Assembly: GCA_964512765.1 (NCBI GenBank)
Contig: CAZEKF010000001.1
Location: 62,001-126,000 of the forward strand
Reading direction: 5' to 3'
Length of the DNA stretch: 64,000 nucleotides
From: GW2011-AR15 sp964512765
Lineage (GTDB): Archaea > Nanobdellota > Nanobdellia > Woesearchaeales > GW2011-AR15
How positions within the stretch are numbered: position 1 is the first letter of the stretch; every line of letters starts with the position of its first letter. Below are positions 35,913 to 44,756 of the stretch, one piece after another. The notes under the pieces are model-generated. The model made no database searches. It had not been told where the DNA came from and was given only the letters and a program-made list of their open reading frames with translations. A program made the translations under genes and the position numbers.

Positions 35913-37631
35913 ATGTTTGTGGAAGTCAGAGCCAAAAATATCAAAAAAATGTTACACTCAATTAAATCAAGATTTGATCCCTCTTTATTACCTAGATATA
36001 TTCCTATATACAGTAGAGAAGATCCTCTTTTTCAATTAATTGATGATTTACCTCATGCACTTGATGAAATTCTTTCAAATGAGCAACAAGTAATTGAAAA
36101 CATACTAGAACTACGTAAAATAGGAGAGGATGCGTCTGAACTTGAAACAGAGTTACGAAAAAGAGTTTTTGTGTCAGATGATACATCTGATCAGTATGTG
36201 TTGTGTAGGTTATTTGCAGATGCTTTTTTAAGGTACAGAAAAGATGGTAGGAATTTTTTTAGAGATCTTGCAGAATCTAGTAAAGGTTTTTTCAGCTCAA
36301 AACGAGGTTTCTCAAAGGGACAGGTTGAAACTATAAGATATATTACAGTTTTAGGGATGTCAAAAGCAAACGGACATTTTGAAGAACAATCTCGATTGAT
36401 GATACCTGTGGATAAGTTTGGTAATGTGCCTAAATTAAATATTTTACTTGAACAGAGGATACAAGAAACAGGGCGTGCAATTAATTATGCAGACTTAATT
36501 TATTCACACCATGATGAGACTTTTGATGATCAAGGATATTTATTAGGCCCTGATGGTAAACGACAAATTCTTTTGCAAGTTGGTGAGGCAGTTATGTTTA
36601 CACCTAGGCTTACTGAATACAAAAAAGAAAAGATAATTAGGTCACTTGTAAAAAATTTAGCAAGATCAACGGTATACAGTGGGAACAAAGGCACAATTTC
36701 AAATTCAAAAATAACTGCTTTATGTAGAGAACTTGAACAGATAATTAATATAGGTGAAGGAAGAAGTTATGACATATTATACGATGCGTTTTATGCTACT
36801 GTTGAGCGAACTTTGAATATTGGAGATTTAATTAGTCCAGAGAGAGTGGGATTTTTGAATGGAAATTCTGTTTTTAAACCCTATTTATGCACACCAGGAA
36901 ACTTTCCAAGTTTTATCAAAGAACTTGAAAGATTAGTTTCAGATTTCATATCTCTACCTATAGGATATGGTGCTTGGGGTTGGAAAGGAGTATCTTTTGT
37001 TCCAAAGCTCTTGATTACCACATATTTTGATGAAATAGTTACACATGATGAAAAAGATCTTAGAGAATATTTAAGAGAAAGAGGTATTAAAGGAAAATCT
37101 GGTGAATATGAAAGAAGAGATTTAAGAGATCTGCGTCGTGCAACCTTTTTGACTTGGAGCGAACACATAGGTCCAATTACAGATGATGATAATCTACCTG
37201 TAAGAGATAAGAAAGGCGAAGAGATTGCCTTAGCTTTGTTCGCTTATCACCATGGTTTGGATACAGGTGAATTAATTGAATTGATTCAAGGAAACCGTGA
37301 ATTGGTAATACCAAGATCATCAGAGTTTGGACTAATATCTGACTGGACAAATAAGAAGAATTTTCAATATCGTATGGGTGATAGACGTAAACCAAATGGA
37401 TATGGTGCCTTGAATACAACTGTATTGGGCTTACCTGGCTCTGCAGAAGTAGTTTACAAAACAAATGTAGATGACGCAAGATCATTTTGTTTAGAAGAAC
37501 AAACACACAGGAGCTATATCAGAGAGAGAGAAGCGATAAAAGACTTCTTACTTGAGGAAAGAAAAGTAATTACACCTCAAGAGTATTATGCATTACAAAT
37601 GGTACTTTCTCCGAACCAAGTTGTACTTTAA
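35913..37631 (+). CDS. Large cytosolic protein of unknown function with a RelA-like C-terminal motif
   Basis: The protein of about 572 residues has no membrane helix or signal peptide. I start at the ATG at 35913; a TTG three codons earlier also fits. Near the C-terminus, DRRKPNGYGALNTTVLG followed by AEVVYKT resembles the KPNGYxSLHTTV...EIQIRT segment of RelA/SpoT synthetases. The rest of that domain is not obvious, so homology is uncertain. It ends 1 nt from a convergent PUA-type gene. Confidence 0.6.
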   Translation: MFVEVRAKNIKKMLHSIKSRFDPSLLPRYIPIYSREDPLFQLIDDLPHALDEILSNEQQVIENILELRKIGEDASELETELRKRVFVSDDTSDQYVLCRLFADAFLRYRKDGRNFFRDLAESSKGFFSSKRGFSKGQVETIRYITVLGMSKANGHFEEQSRLMIPVDKFGNVPKLNILLEQRIQETGRAINYADLIYSHHDETFDDQGYLLGPDGKRQILLQVGEAVMFTPRLTEYKKEKIIRSLVKNLARSTVYSGNKGTISNSKITALCRELEQIINIGEGRSYDILYDAFYATVERTLNIGDLISPERVGFLNGNSVFKPYLCTPGNFPSFIKELERLVSDFISLPIGYGAWGWKGVSFVPKLLITTYFDEIVTHDEKDLREYLRERGIKGKSGEYERRDLRDLRRATFLTWSEHIGPITDDDNLPVRDKKGEEIALALFAYHHGLDTGELIELIQGNRELVIPRSSEFGLISDWTNKKNFQYRMGDRRKPNGYGALNTTVLGLPGSAEVVYKTNVDDARSFCLEEQTHRSYIREREAIKDFLLEERKVITPQEYYALQMVLSPNQVVL

Positions 37632-38084
37632 CTAATTGGAAGATCTCCTCTCCTTCTGTACATAATTAAACAATTTTTTATTAGAAATCTTACCGCAACC
37701 AAGGTAATCTTCTTTGTTTTTGATTATAACGAACCCGTTTAAGTTAGATTTTACCTCGAAATCTTCACCACTCATCCATCTCTTAGTTTCTGTATACTTT
37801 AATTCAAGAACATTCTTTTTAGCAATCGGACCTATTATTTGTGAACCTTCAATACTCAACCTAACTTCTTTTTTATCATATACAACACCAAAATAGAGTC
37901 CTAATGAATTAACTCTTAACTCATCCAGGTTAACTTTCGAAACGTCTTTATTTAGGATAAACAGTTTGTTTTTAGTGTTCATAAAAACTTCATAATTGAA
38001 ACTAAAATCACAATTAAACTGTTCATTAATTAGTTTTTCAATTCTTTTTTTTTCTTTTGAATTTAATATTTTAAGTTGTTGCAT
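37632..38084 (-). CDS. PUA-type RNA-binding protein (like the NOL1/NOP2/RsmF C-terminal domain)
   Basis: The 150-residue protein resembles the stand-alone PUA-like domain attached to rRNA m5C methyltransferases: NSLGLYFGVVYDKKEVRLS, then SQIIGPIAKKNVLEL and DYLGCGKISNKKLFNYVQKE. There is no methyltransferase domain. It probably helps target RNA modification or binds rRNA. Converges with the orphan gene. Confidence 0.78.
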   Translation of the reverse strand: MQQLKILNSKEKKRIEKLINEQFNCDFSFNYEVFMNTKNKLFILNKDVSKVNLDELRVNSLGLYFGVVYDKKEVRLSIEGSQIIGPIAKKNVLELKYTETKRWMSGEDFEVKSNLNGFVIIKNKEDYLGCGKISNKKLFNYVQKERRSSN

Positions 38085-38127
38085 TTTTTTGATTAAATTT
38101 AAAAACTTACAAAAGGTTATTTATATT

Positions 38128-38769
38128 ATGAAAAAGCTGCTGTTATTATTAATTTTGTTGTTCTCTCTTAATATAGTAATAGCAGAGTCTGTTCAGTATG
38201 GGAAAGTTAAGTTAACTGTTGTTAATCGAGCACCAAGAATTACTTCTTTGAACATATTGCCTGAAGAACCTTATTATGATTCTATGTTAGAGTGTAATGC
38301 GATTGTTGAGGACGAGTCTCCTGAGACAGTTACATTTGTGTATAAATGGTATAAAAATAATGTATTATTAGAAGAAACAAGCAAATATCTTACTGATATA
38401 ATAGATAATGATAACATTAGATGTTCAGTAACACCAACTGACAAATACGATGAAATAGGTAACACAGAAACAGCTCAAACAACAATCTTAGAAAGTCCAG
38501 TAAGAGTCAAGGTCATTAAACCTGTTCTTAACATAGTAGGAATTCAAGTTAGTGCCAAAGATCTGAAACAAAGCACAAGTATGCAAGCAATAACAGGTAT
38601 GGTGACAGGAACTAATAGTAGTTCTGATATCACTGTAGTGTTCTTATTAGGTATTTTTGTAATAATTCTTGTAGGTTTAAATTTAACAGGTTTTGTAATA
38701 CATCTTAGAAGAAAAAAATCTGTTAAATCCCCCAAACAGGGTTTTCTTTCCGCATCATACCAGCAATAG
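38128..38769 (+). CDS. Membrane-anchored surface protein with Ig-like domain
   Basis: Starting at the ATG at 38128 the product (213 residues) has a signal peptide (KKLLLLLILLFSLNIVIA), a beta-rich external domain (APRITSLNILPEEPYYDSML, split before ECNAIVED; two cysteines) and a C-terminal membrane helix with a basic tail (about 172-213). This is the layout of an S-layer-associated or adhesion protein. The first 44 codons of the longer frame are non-coding. Its 3' end overlaps the aIF5B gene by 47 nt. Confidence 0.7.
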   Translation: MKKLLLLLILLFSLNIVIAESVQYGKVKLTVVNRAPRITSLNILPEEPYYDSMLECNAIVEDESPETVTFVYKWYKNNVLLEETSKYLTDIIDNDNIRCSVTPTDKYDEIGNTETAQTTILESPVRVKVIKPVLNIVGIQVSAKDLKQSTSMQAITGMVTGTNSSSDITVVFLLGIFVIILVGLNLTGFVIHLRRKKSVKSPKQGFLSASYQQ

Positions 38770-40474
38770 TTTTCAAAACTTCAATCTCACCTTTGCTTAA
38801 GAATTTCATTAATTTTTTCAGTTTTCTAAAATCATCTTCAGGAATATAACTATATAGAATATCTCGTTCTTTTATTTGTCTGCCTACAGTAACATCAGTG
38901 ATAGAAATTGCTAACTGTTTACCTTTTGTTGCGGACTGAACATTTTCTTTTTCAAGTTGCATGCTTTTAACAGTACCCAATGCTTTGCCGTCTTTCATTA
39001 CTCTCGTGCCTGTCTGAATCTTACCTTCTAGAATATCACAGCCAATTATGGCAGGGTTATTTTGCCTGAAAGTATGATTAAACATAAATTCAAACTTACA
39101 CGGTCTTACTAATTCATCTAATGCTTTTGCTTCTAACAAAGCTTTTTGTTGCTCTTGCCATTGCTCTAATTCTTCAATTATTTTATAAATGATGTCTGAA
39201 GTAATTATTTTAACTTTCTCACTTCCAACTATGCCTTGTTCTCTCTCTACATTAAACCCTAATATAACAGCTTGCAACGGATCCTTTTCAAAGTTAGACT
39301 CTGCGTCAACAATATCTTTTTTAGTAATAATGCCTATACTTGCTTTTCTGACAGGTATATTTTTTTCTTTTAATAAAAAAGTTAATGCTTCTAATGATCC
39401 AAGCGTATCTGCTTTTATTATTACTCCAGAACTTTCAGTTTCTATCATTACTTCTTGGACTTCTTTTTGAATTTCGTCGATAACTTTGTTTTTAATATCT
39501 TTTGTGTAACTTTGCAAAGGCATACCTGCAATAACTTCTTCAACATCTGGGGCGCTAATTTTTACACCTGTTGCAGCAACAACTTGTTTTTCTCTTTTAA
39601 ACTTAGTTTTTTTGTCACGCATTTCTTTTAGTGGTAATGGACATAACAATGCCTTAACTCTTGTTTCAATAGGTTTTTCTAATCCTCCAATTATTAATTT
39701 ATCATTTGTGTTCAGAATTCCATCGTAAATAATAACATCCAAAGTTTTTCCTAGCCCTGTGGATTCTTTAACTTCTAGAACAGTGCCTTTTGCGTTTCCT
39801 TTAACATGTAATTTTAAAGATTCTTCAAGATATTTTTGTGCTAATCCAATCAATACCATTAATAGTTCAGGAATGCCGTCTCCATTTATTGCTGAAGTAG
39901 GTATGATTGCAACTTGTTTAGTGTGATCTTCAATTCTGTCAAATCGTTCAGATTCAAAACCTAATTCTGATAGTTTAGCTACAATCTCATACAGTTTAGT
40001 TTCGATATTTTCCTGGACAAAAGGATCTTGGTTGTTCAGATTTTTTATTAGAAATTTTTCAGTTTGCCTATATCCTGGTATAAGATCGATTTTGTTAGCT
40101 GCAATCACAAACGGTGTTTTGCTGTTTTTTAGGATTTCAATACTTTCAAATGTCTGTGGTTTTAGGCCTTCATTAATATCAATGACCAATATGGCAATAT
40201 CTGCAATGTTACCACCACGTTTTCTTAATGTTGTAAAAGCTGCGTGACCTGGCGTGTCCAGAAGTAACAATCCAGGCACAGTAATTTTAATTTGCTTTAG
40301 CAATTGTCCACAAATATTTTTTATAGTTTCAATTGGAATAATTGAAGCACCTATTGCTTGGGTAATGCCTCCAGATTCGCCTAATTGAACAGCACTCCCT
40401 CTAATCTTATCAAGTAACTTTGTTTTTCCATGATCCACATGACCAATTAATCCACAAATGACTTTTCTTAGCAT
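38723..40474 (-). CDS. infB: Translation initiation factor aIF5B
   Basis: The 583-residue GTPase has G1 GHVDHGKT (about 11-18), G3 DTPGHAAF, G4 NKID and G5 SAINGDG, then domains II-IV (TRVMKDGKALGTVKSMQLEK in domain IV). It promotes subunit joining. Length and order are complete and no intein interrupts it. Its ATG lies 1 nt after the stop of a homing-endonuclease-like gene, with no promoter visible in between. Confidence 0.95.
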   Translation of the reverse strand: MLRKVICGLIGHVDHGKTKLLDKIRGSAVQLGESGGITQAIGASIIPIETIKNICGQLLKQIKITVPGLLLLDTPGHAAFTTLRKRGGNIADIAILVIDINEGLKPQTFESIEILKNSKTPFVIAANKIDLIPGYRQTEKFLIKNLNNQDPFVQENIETKLYEIVAKLSELGFESERFDRIEDHTKQVAIIPTSAINGDGIPELLMVLIGLAQKYLEESLKLHVKGNAKGTVLEVKESTGLGKTLDVIIYDGILNTNDKLIIGGLEKPIETRVKALLCPLPLKEMRDKKTKFKREKQVVAATGVKISAPDVEEVIAGMPLQSYTKDIKNKVIDEIQKEVQEVMIETESSGVIIKADTLGSLEALTFLLKEKNIPVRKASIGIITKKDIVDAESNFEKDPLQAVILGFNVEREQGIVGSEKVKIITSDIIYKIIEELEQWQEQQKALLEAKALDELVRPCKFEFMFNHTFRQNNPAIIGCDILEGKIQTGTRVMKDGKALGTVKSMQLEKENVQSATKGKQLAISITDVTVGRQIKERDILYSYIPEDDFRKLKKLMKFLSKGEIEVLKTIAGMMRKENPVWGI

Positions 40475-40475
40475 C

Positions 40476-41636
40476 TTAAATTAATAATCTCTTATCTTTA
40501 TTTGATAACCATTTATTAGTTTTTATTTTTAAATTACCTCTTTTATATCTAGGTATGAATTTATAAAAATTTATTAATATATCTTTTAATGATTGTTTTG
40601 AGAGTGCTCCTCTACACTTTAATAATAATTTAAGTTGGTTTTCATGTCTTTTTAATTCAAAACCAATTTTCGAGTAGAATGTCATTAAGTCCTTAAGTCT
40701 AGTAATTAAGATAGTGTATGTAGCAGTTATTTTTCCAAGAGAACTAACATATACTTTTGAAAAATAAGGTTGAACAATGATACCAAAACTTTTTAGTATT
40801 TGCACTTCGTTTTTAGTCAATTCAGGTACATTTGAATTAAGACTACTTAAGCAATGTTTATCTAAATCCTGTTTATAATATACTTTTCTCATTTTCTTAT
40901 GTTTAAGACCAATTTTGACTGAATTATTTCTATTCAATTGTATTCTAGGACTAAGATAATATTTGTTTTTAACTTTTGTGACAAAGGCATAAATTGATGC
41001 TTCTTCACTTATGTTTGCTTGCCACCATATCTTATGGAATTGTTTATTATTTAAAATGTAATTAGGAATCTTTAAATCTGCACTGTTTTTATTTCCATAA
41101 ATCCTATTTTTTATAAAATGCTTTGCAAATATAAGTGGGAAATATAAACATCTTGTTTGGTCTCTCGTATCAATTCTTTCTTTTAGCGTAATATTTCCTA
41201 TTAACTTTTTTGAATTTACTCTTATAATGTCCAATATTTCATGGTCTTTATTTGTATATTCAACAATTCTATGTCTTATTCGTCCTTCGTTAATCATTCC
41301 AACAAATAATCTTACACCAGCATTACAATTAAAATTCAAAGGCAATTTTGGATCTTTGATTTCATCAATAAATTTGATGCCTTTTGTTATTTTAGAAATT
41401 GAAAAATTACAGAAATTTCCAATTCTTTGAAATGTTAAAGACTTGATATATTTTTGATTGATAAATTTTTTCCAGGTTCTTAACTCTATACCTATATTTT
41501 TCGAGATAGGAGTATTTAAACTTGATTTTGTTTTTACTTTTGCTATTTTGATTACATATTTGATATAATTTTTCTTAGCAATAATCTTAGAAAACGGACT
41601 ATCTGAGATATTTACAATATTTTTTCCATTATTCAT
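40476..41636 (-). CDS. LAGLIDADG homing endonuclease-like protein, degenerate
   Basis: The 386-residue basic protein parallels the gene at 44757-45770. It has GVRLFVGMINEGRIRHR where the relative has the first LAGLIDADG-type helix, followed by the same Y-x-NK-x-E pattern. The second motif position (ASIYAFVTKVKNKYYLS) has lost the acidic residue. An N-terminal HTH-like region precedes. It is free-standing, 1 nt upstream of aIF5B, and shares a promoter block with its relative. Probably nuclease-inactive; may now serve as DNA-binding regulator. Confidence 0.6.
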   Translation of the reverse strand: MNNGKNIVNISDSPFSKIIAKKNYIKYVIKIAKVKTKSSLNTPISKNIGIELRTWKKFINQKYIKSLTFQRIGNFCNFSISKITKGIKFIDEIKDPKLPLNFNCNAGVRLFVGMINEGRIRHRIVEYTNKDHEILDIIRVNSKKLIGNITLKERIDTRDQTRCLYFPLIFAKHFIKNRIYGNKNSADLKIPNYILNNKQFHKIWWQANISEEASIYAFVTKVKNKYYLSPRIQLNRNNSVKIGLKHKKMRKVYYKQDLDKHCLSSLNSNVPELTKNEVQILKSFGIIVQPYFSKVYVSSLGKITATYTILITRLKDLMTFYSKIGFELKRHENQLKLLLKCRGALSKQSLKDILINFYKFIPRYKRGNLKIKTNKWLSNKDKRLLI

Positions 41637-41694
41637 TTAAATCACGATTATTATGCTTATTTTGGATTTGTAAATGAGTAATAAAGAAATAACC

Positions 41695-41788
41695 ATTTAA
41701 ATACCTCACACAAGAATGTCTAGTGTGTCCAGTGGATGTTTGATAGCAGCTAGCAGAGGACAAATGTAACATTTGAAAGTGTCCAGTG
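41695..41788 (-). promoter_or_regulatory. Shared homing-endonuclease promoter block with TGTCCAGTG repeats, copy 1
   Basis: The 31-nt block 41695-41725 matches 45814-45844 at 28 of 31 positions. On the minus strand it reads as a GTGTGAGG (BRE-like) and TATTTAAAT TATA element about 60 nt before the ATG at 41636. TGTCCAGTG occurs at 41726-41734 and 41780-41788, with a TGTCTAGTG variant at 41717-41725. The rest of the 222-nt gap holds a CAAATGT/ACATTTG dyad and the promoter of the plus-strand gene (about 41810-41820). Confidence 0.6.
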
Positions 41789-41858
41789 ACAACCAAAATT
41801 CAATAACTTTAAATATAATTACTACTTTTGAATAGTTCATAAATTGGAGGAGAGGTAT

Positions 41859-42215
41859 ATGAAGAAATTATTAACAACAATATCATTGTTTATCTTGGTT
41901 ATTGCAAGTGTTTCAGCAGGATATGTTGGTCATATTTATCCAGATAGATTAGAGGCAAAGGAAGGCAACATTTTAGTAACTTTTTTTAACCATGGTAATT
42001 CAAAGGTTAAAGATCTTAAAGCAACAGCATACATACCAGATTTAGATGTTTATCATAAGTCAGGAGACTTTAATTTGAGGTCAAAAACATCTGGACGAGT
42101 ATACATAATAGTTGAAATACCACACGACACTGAACCAGATTATTACCCAGTTATTGTTACTCTACGAAACAATGATGTTAGAGAAAAAACACATACTTGG
42201 TTAGAAGTATATTAA
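41859..42215 (+). CDS. Small secreted protein, beta-sandwich-like
   Basis: The start is set by the ribosome binding site GGAGGAGAGG at 41846-41855. The 118-residue product has a signal peptide (KKLLTTISLFILVIASVSA) and about 98 external residues that look like one Ig/CARDB-type sandwich (ILVTFFNHGNSKVKDLKATA, ending PVIVTLRNNDVREKTHTWLE). No membrane anchor, so secreted or held by partners. Function unknown. Confidence 0.65.
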   Translation: MKKLLTTISLFILVIASVSAGYVGHIYPDRLEAKEGNILVTFFNHGNSKVKDLKATAYIPDLDVYHKSGDFNLRSKTSGRVYIIVEIPHDTEPDYYPVIVTLRNNDVREKTHTWLEVY

Positions 42216-42244
42216 TAAACTAAATCCTTTTTCTTTTTTTATAT

Positions 42245-43297
42245 ATGGTCGTTACTGAAGAATCTATTAACTTAAACATTGTAAAAGAAAAAAAAATTTC
42301 TAAAAAACTCCCAGTATTTTACAATCCAATCATGAAACTTAACAGAGATATTTCTGTTTTGCTACTTAATTCTATTCCAGACAAAAACATGCAAATAGCA
42401 CTTCCATTAGCAGGGTCAGGTGTTCGTGGGATAAGGTTTCTTAAAGAACTTAGTAAAAATAAAATTAAATCAATTGCATTTAATGATTATAAAACTTTAT
42501 CAGACATTAAGAAAAACCTTAAATTAAATAATTTAGAAAAAGATAAAAGGATAAAGTTGTATAACGCAGATGCTAACTTATTCTTGTTACAAAGTAAAGG
42601 TTTTGATTATATTGATATTGATCCTTTTGGTACTCCAAATCCTTTTTTAGAAAATTCTATTACGAGGTTGGCTAGAAAAGGGATTTTGGCAGTAACAGCC
42701 ACAGACACAGCAGCGTTAGCAGGAAGTTCGGAAAAGGCATGCATAAGAAAATACTGGGCTAAACCTATGAGAAACGAGTTAATGCATGAAATTGGTATTA
42801 GAATATTGATCAGGAAAGTGCAGTTGATAGGTGCTCAGAATGATAAAGCACTAACACCAATATTTAGTTATTCAAAAGACCATTATTACAGGTTATTTTT
42901 CAGGTGCGAGAAAGGAAAACAAAAAGTTGATTCATTGTTAAAAAACCACAAATATTTGTTGTATAATCCAAAAACAATGAAAAGAGAAGTTTCTGAGCAT
43001 AACTATAAGAAAAATTATCAATACACAGGACCTTTGTGGGCAGAACAATTATGGGACAAGAAATTAGTTAGCAAAATGTATAAGAATTGTGATAAAAGTA
43101 ATAAAAAACTGAGTGATTTGGTTTCAATTATTAAAGAAGAATGTAAAATTGGTACTGTTGGATTCTATGATTTACATAAAATAGCTAAATTAAAAGGTAA
43201 AGAAGTTCCAAAAATTGAAACCATATTGAATAAAAATACAACTAGAACACATTTCCTGGGCTGGGGGGTTAGGACCCAGCTTCAAAAATTGATTTAG
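42245..43297 (+). CDS. trm1: tRNA (guanine26-N2)-dimethyltransferase Trm1
   Basis: The 350-residue SAM enzyme has FYNPIMKLNRDISV near the N-terminus, the SAM loop PLAGSGVRGIR, catalytic IDIDPFGTPNPF and the ATDTAALAGS segment specific to Trm1. It methylates G26 of tRNAs in archaea and eukaryotes. It converges with metA, overlapping by 29 nt. Confidence 0.95.
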   Translation: MVVTEESINLNIVKEKKISKKLPVFYNPIMKLNRDISVLLLNSIPDKNMQIALPLAGSGVRGIRFLKELSKNKIKSIAFNDYKTLSDIKKNLKLNNLEKDKRIKLYNADANLFLLQSKGFDYIDIDPFGTPNPFLENSITRLARKGILAVTATDTAALAGSSEKACIRKYWAKPMRNELMHEIGIRILIRKVQLIGAQNDKALTPIFSYSKDHYYRLFFRCEKGKQKVDSLLKNHKYLLYNPKTMKREVSEHNYKKNYQYTGPLWAEQLWDKKLVSKMYKNCDKSNKKLSDLVSIIKEECKIGTVGFYDLHKIAKLKGKEVPKIETILNKNTTRTHFLGWGVRTQLQKLI

Positions 43298-44060
43298 TCC
43301 AACCACCAAAGAATTCTTGACCATTTAGTTTCCAGTTATTAACAGGAGAGTCAATGTGTAAATTTTCAGGAGGGCGTACATCTGTCCGTCCTTTATTTTT
43401 GTCTCTTATATATTCTTCCACAAGCCTGGTTGTATGATATTCAGGATGACCTAAATTGATTAAAAATTTTTTATCACAACTTTCAAAAATATAATAGCCC
43501 GCATCCTGTGAATAAGCCAATAGGTTAATTATGCCTTTATTGCTTGTTTGTTCAAGAAGATTATCATTTATTCCAGCATGTCTACTATGTGGACAATAAA
43601 ATTCATCATCCAAATCTCTCATAATAATGTGTTTTGAATCAAGTTTGGTTGTTTTATAAATACCGAATAATTTTTTTTTAAACATAGTCTTTTTTATGTC
43701 AAGCAATTTTGCCAAAGCAAGGCCGCCCCAGCAAAGTCCTAAAGTTGAAGCATAATTTTTTCTTGCATAACCAAGTATTTTTTTTAGCTCTTCCCAATAT
43801 GTGATTTTTTCAAACGGAATTTCTTCAACAGGAGCAGGTGAAAGTATGAGTCCTTGTAGTTTATCTTTAACATCTTCAAAATACTTGTAGCATTTTTTTA
43901 AATGCTCTTTATTACTGCTTGAATAACAATGATTCTTTAATCTGATAAATACAAGTGTAACTTTGAGTGAGGATTTGTTTAAAGGTACTAGTAAGTTATG
44001 TTCATATTCCTCAGCTTTCGGCATTAAATTAATTATGCCAATTTTTATTTCGTTAGTCAT
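43269..44060 (-). CDS. metA: Homoserine O-acyltransferase (MetA family)
   Basis: The 263-residue protein matches MetA/HTS: GIINLMPKAEEYE at the start, nucleophile Cys in LGLCWGG (about 109), SRHAG, and GHPEYHTTRLVEEY with the catalytic His and Glu. It activates homoserine with an acyl group for methionine synthesis. The next enzyme, encoded just upstream, is only a remnant, so methionine flux through this route is doubtful unless a second copy exists. Confidence 0.88.
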   Translation of the reverse strand: MTNEIKIGIINLMPKAEEYEHNLLVPLNKSSLKVTLVFIRLKNHCYSSSNKEHLKKCYKYFEDVKDKLQGLILSPAPVEEIPFEKITYWEELKKILGYARKNYASTLGLCWGGLALAKLLDIKKTMFKKKLFGIYKTTKLDSKHIIMRDLDDEFYCPHSRHAGINDNLLEQTSNKGIINLLAYSQDAGYYIFESCDKKFLINLGHPEYHTTRLVEEYIRDKNKGRTDVRPPENLHIDSPVNNWKLNGQEFFGGWTKSIFEAGS

Positions 44061-44265
44061 TGTGATTTTTTTAATGCATGATTTATATCTTTAATAATGT
44101 CTTTTGAATGTTCAATCCCTATTGACAATCTAATTAATTCAGGTTTTATTCCACCAAATATCAAGTGTTCTTCAGTTAACTGACTGTGTGTTGTTGGATC
44201 TGGCCTTTGGCCAGCGTGTACAAATTTTGTTTGAATATCTAATTTTTTATTTTTTTAGTAGACAT
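44057..44265 (-). pseudogene. metY: Collapsed metY (O-acylhomoserine sulfhydrylase) remnant
   Basis: On the minus strand a ribosome binding site (AAAGGTGAT) and ATG at 44265 open MSTKKIKN and then stop. One base short in an A-run shifts the frame; the other frame reads LDIQTKFVHAGQRPDPTT, the start of MetY, then THSQLTEEHLIFGGIKPE and LIRLSIGIEHSKDIIKDIN, its end. About 350 central codons, including the PLP lysine, are missing. The junction lies in ACAACA, present in both family segments. Its TGA overlaps the metA ATG. Confidence 0.8.
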
Positions 44266-44428
44266 ATTAATCACCTTTAATATTTTTTAAAGAAATTAAG
44301 AAAATCACTGAATGCTTCAACACATCATTAACATTTTAGAATTTATTAAACAGTAATTAAGCATTTTTACCTAGAAATCCCTTAATGATTTATAAAATAT
44401 TTTGAAAAAATAATTCTAATAAGAATAA
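44266..44428. other. Non-coding gap upstream of the metY remnant
   Basis: AT-rich stretch between the metY remnant and aEF-1beta. Apart from the metY ribosome binding site at its edge I see no ORF, repeat or stable hairpin. Confidence 0.5.
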
Positions 44429-44707
44429 TTATCCAATAGCTCTTCTAACATCTGTTATTTCAACAGAATTAACTCCTTCAATACTATTAACGTCTTCTTC
44501 TAAAGGATCAGTTGCACCTTTAGCTTCATCCATAACAAACAATATTTTCACTGCTTTTAGACCAAAAGCAACAGGTTCTTGTTCAGTTTTATAATTGTCC
44601 ATTTCTGTGAAAGACTTAATTTTGTCAAGAGCTTCTGATTCAACTTTTGCTAAGTCAATTTCAGGAGAATCAGGCATTATTTTCATAGTTACTACAACGT
44701 CTGCCAT
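44429..44707 (-). CDS. ef1b: Translation elongation factor aEF-1beta
   Basis: The 92-residue protein begins MADVVVTMKIMPDSPEIDL and ends EGVNSVEITDVRRAIG, the conserved guanine-exchange domain of archaeal EF-1beta, with FGLKAVKILFVMDE in the centre. It reloads aEF-1alpha with GTP. A TATA element at about 44731-44741 (minus strand) lies 24-34 nt upstream, so it does not depend on the endonuclease gene ahead of it. Confidence 0.95.
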   Translation of the reverse strand: MADVVVTMKIMPDSPEIDLAKVESEALDKIKSFTEMDNYKTEQEPVAFGLKAVKILFVMDEAKGATDPLEEDVNSIEGVNSVEITDVRRAIG

Positions 44708-44756
44708 TTTGTTAAAGGGATTAAATAGAGTTATTTAAATCTATCTTTTTAAAAAG

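Noticed and set aside
35879..35965. Small ORF (28 codons) starting at the ATG at 35879
   Set aside because: It overlaps the orphan gene in another frame, has no family resemblance, and its ATG lies in the end of the predicted leader stem.
38723..40474. Intein in aIF5B, suggested by the adjacent endonuclease-like gene
   Set aside because: The GTPase motifs and domains II-IV run without interruption in one 583-residue frame, and the endonuclease gene has its own start, stop and promoter.
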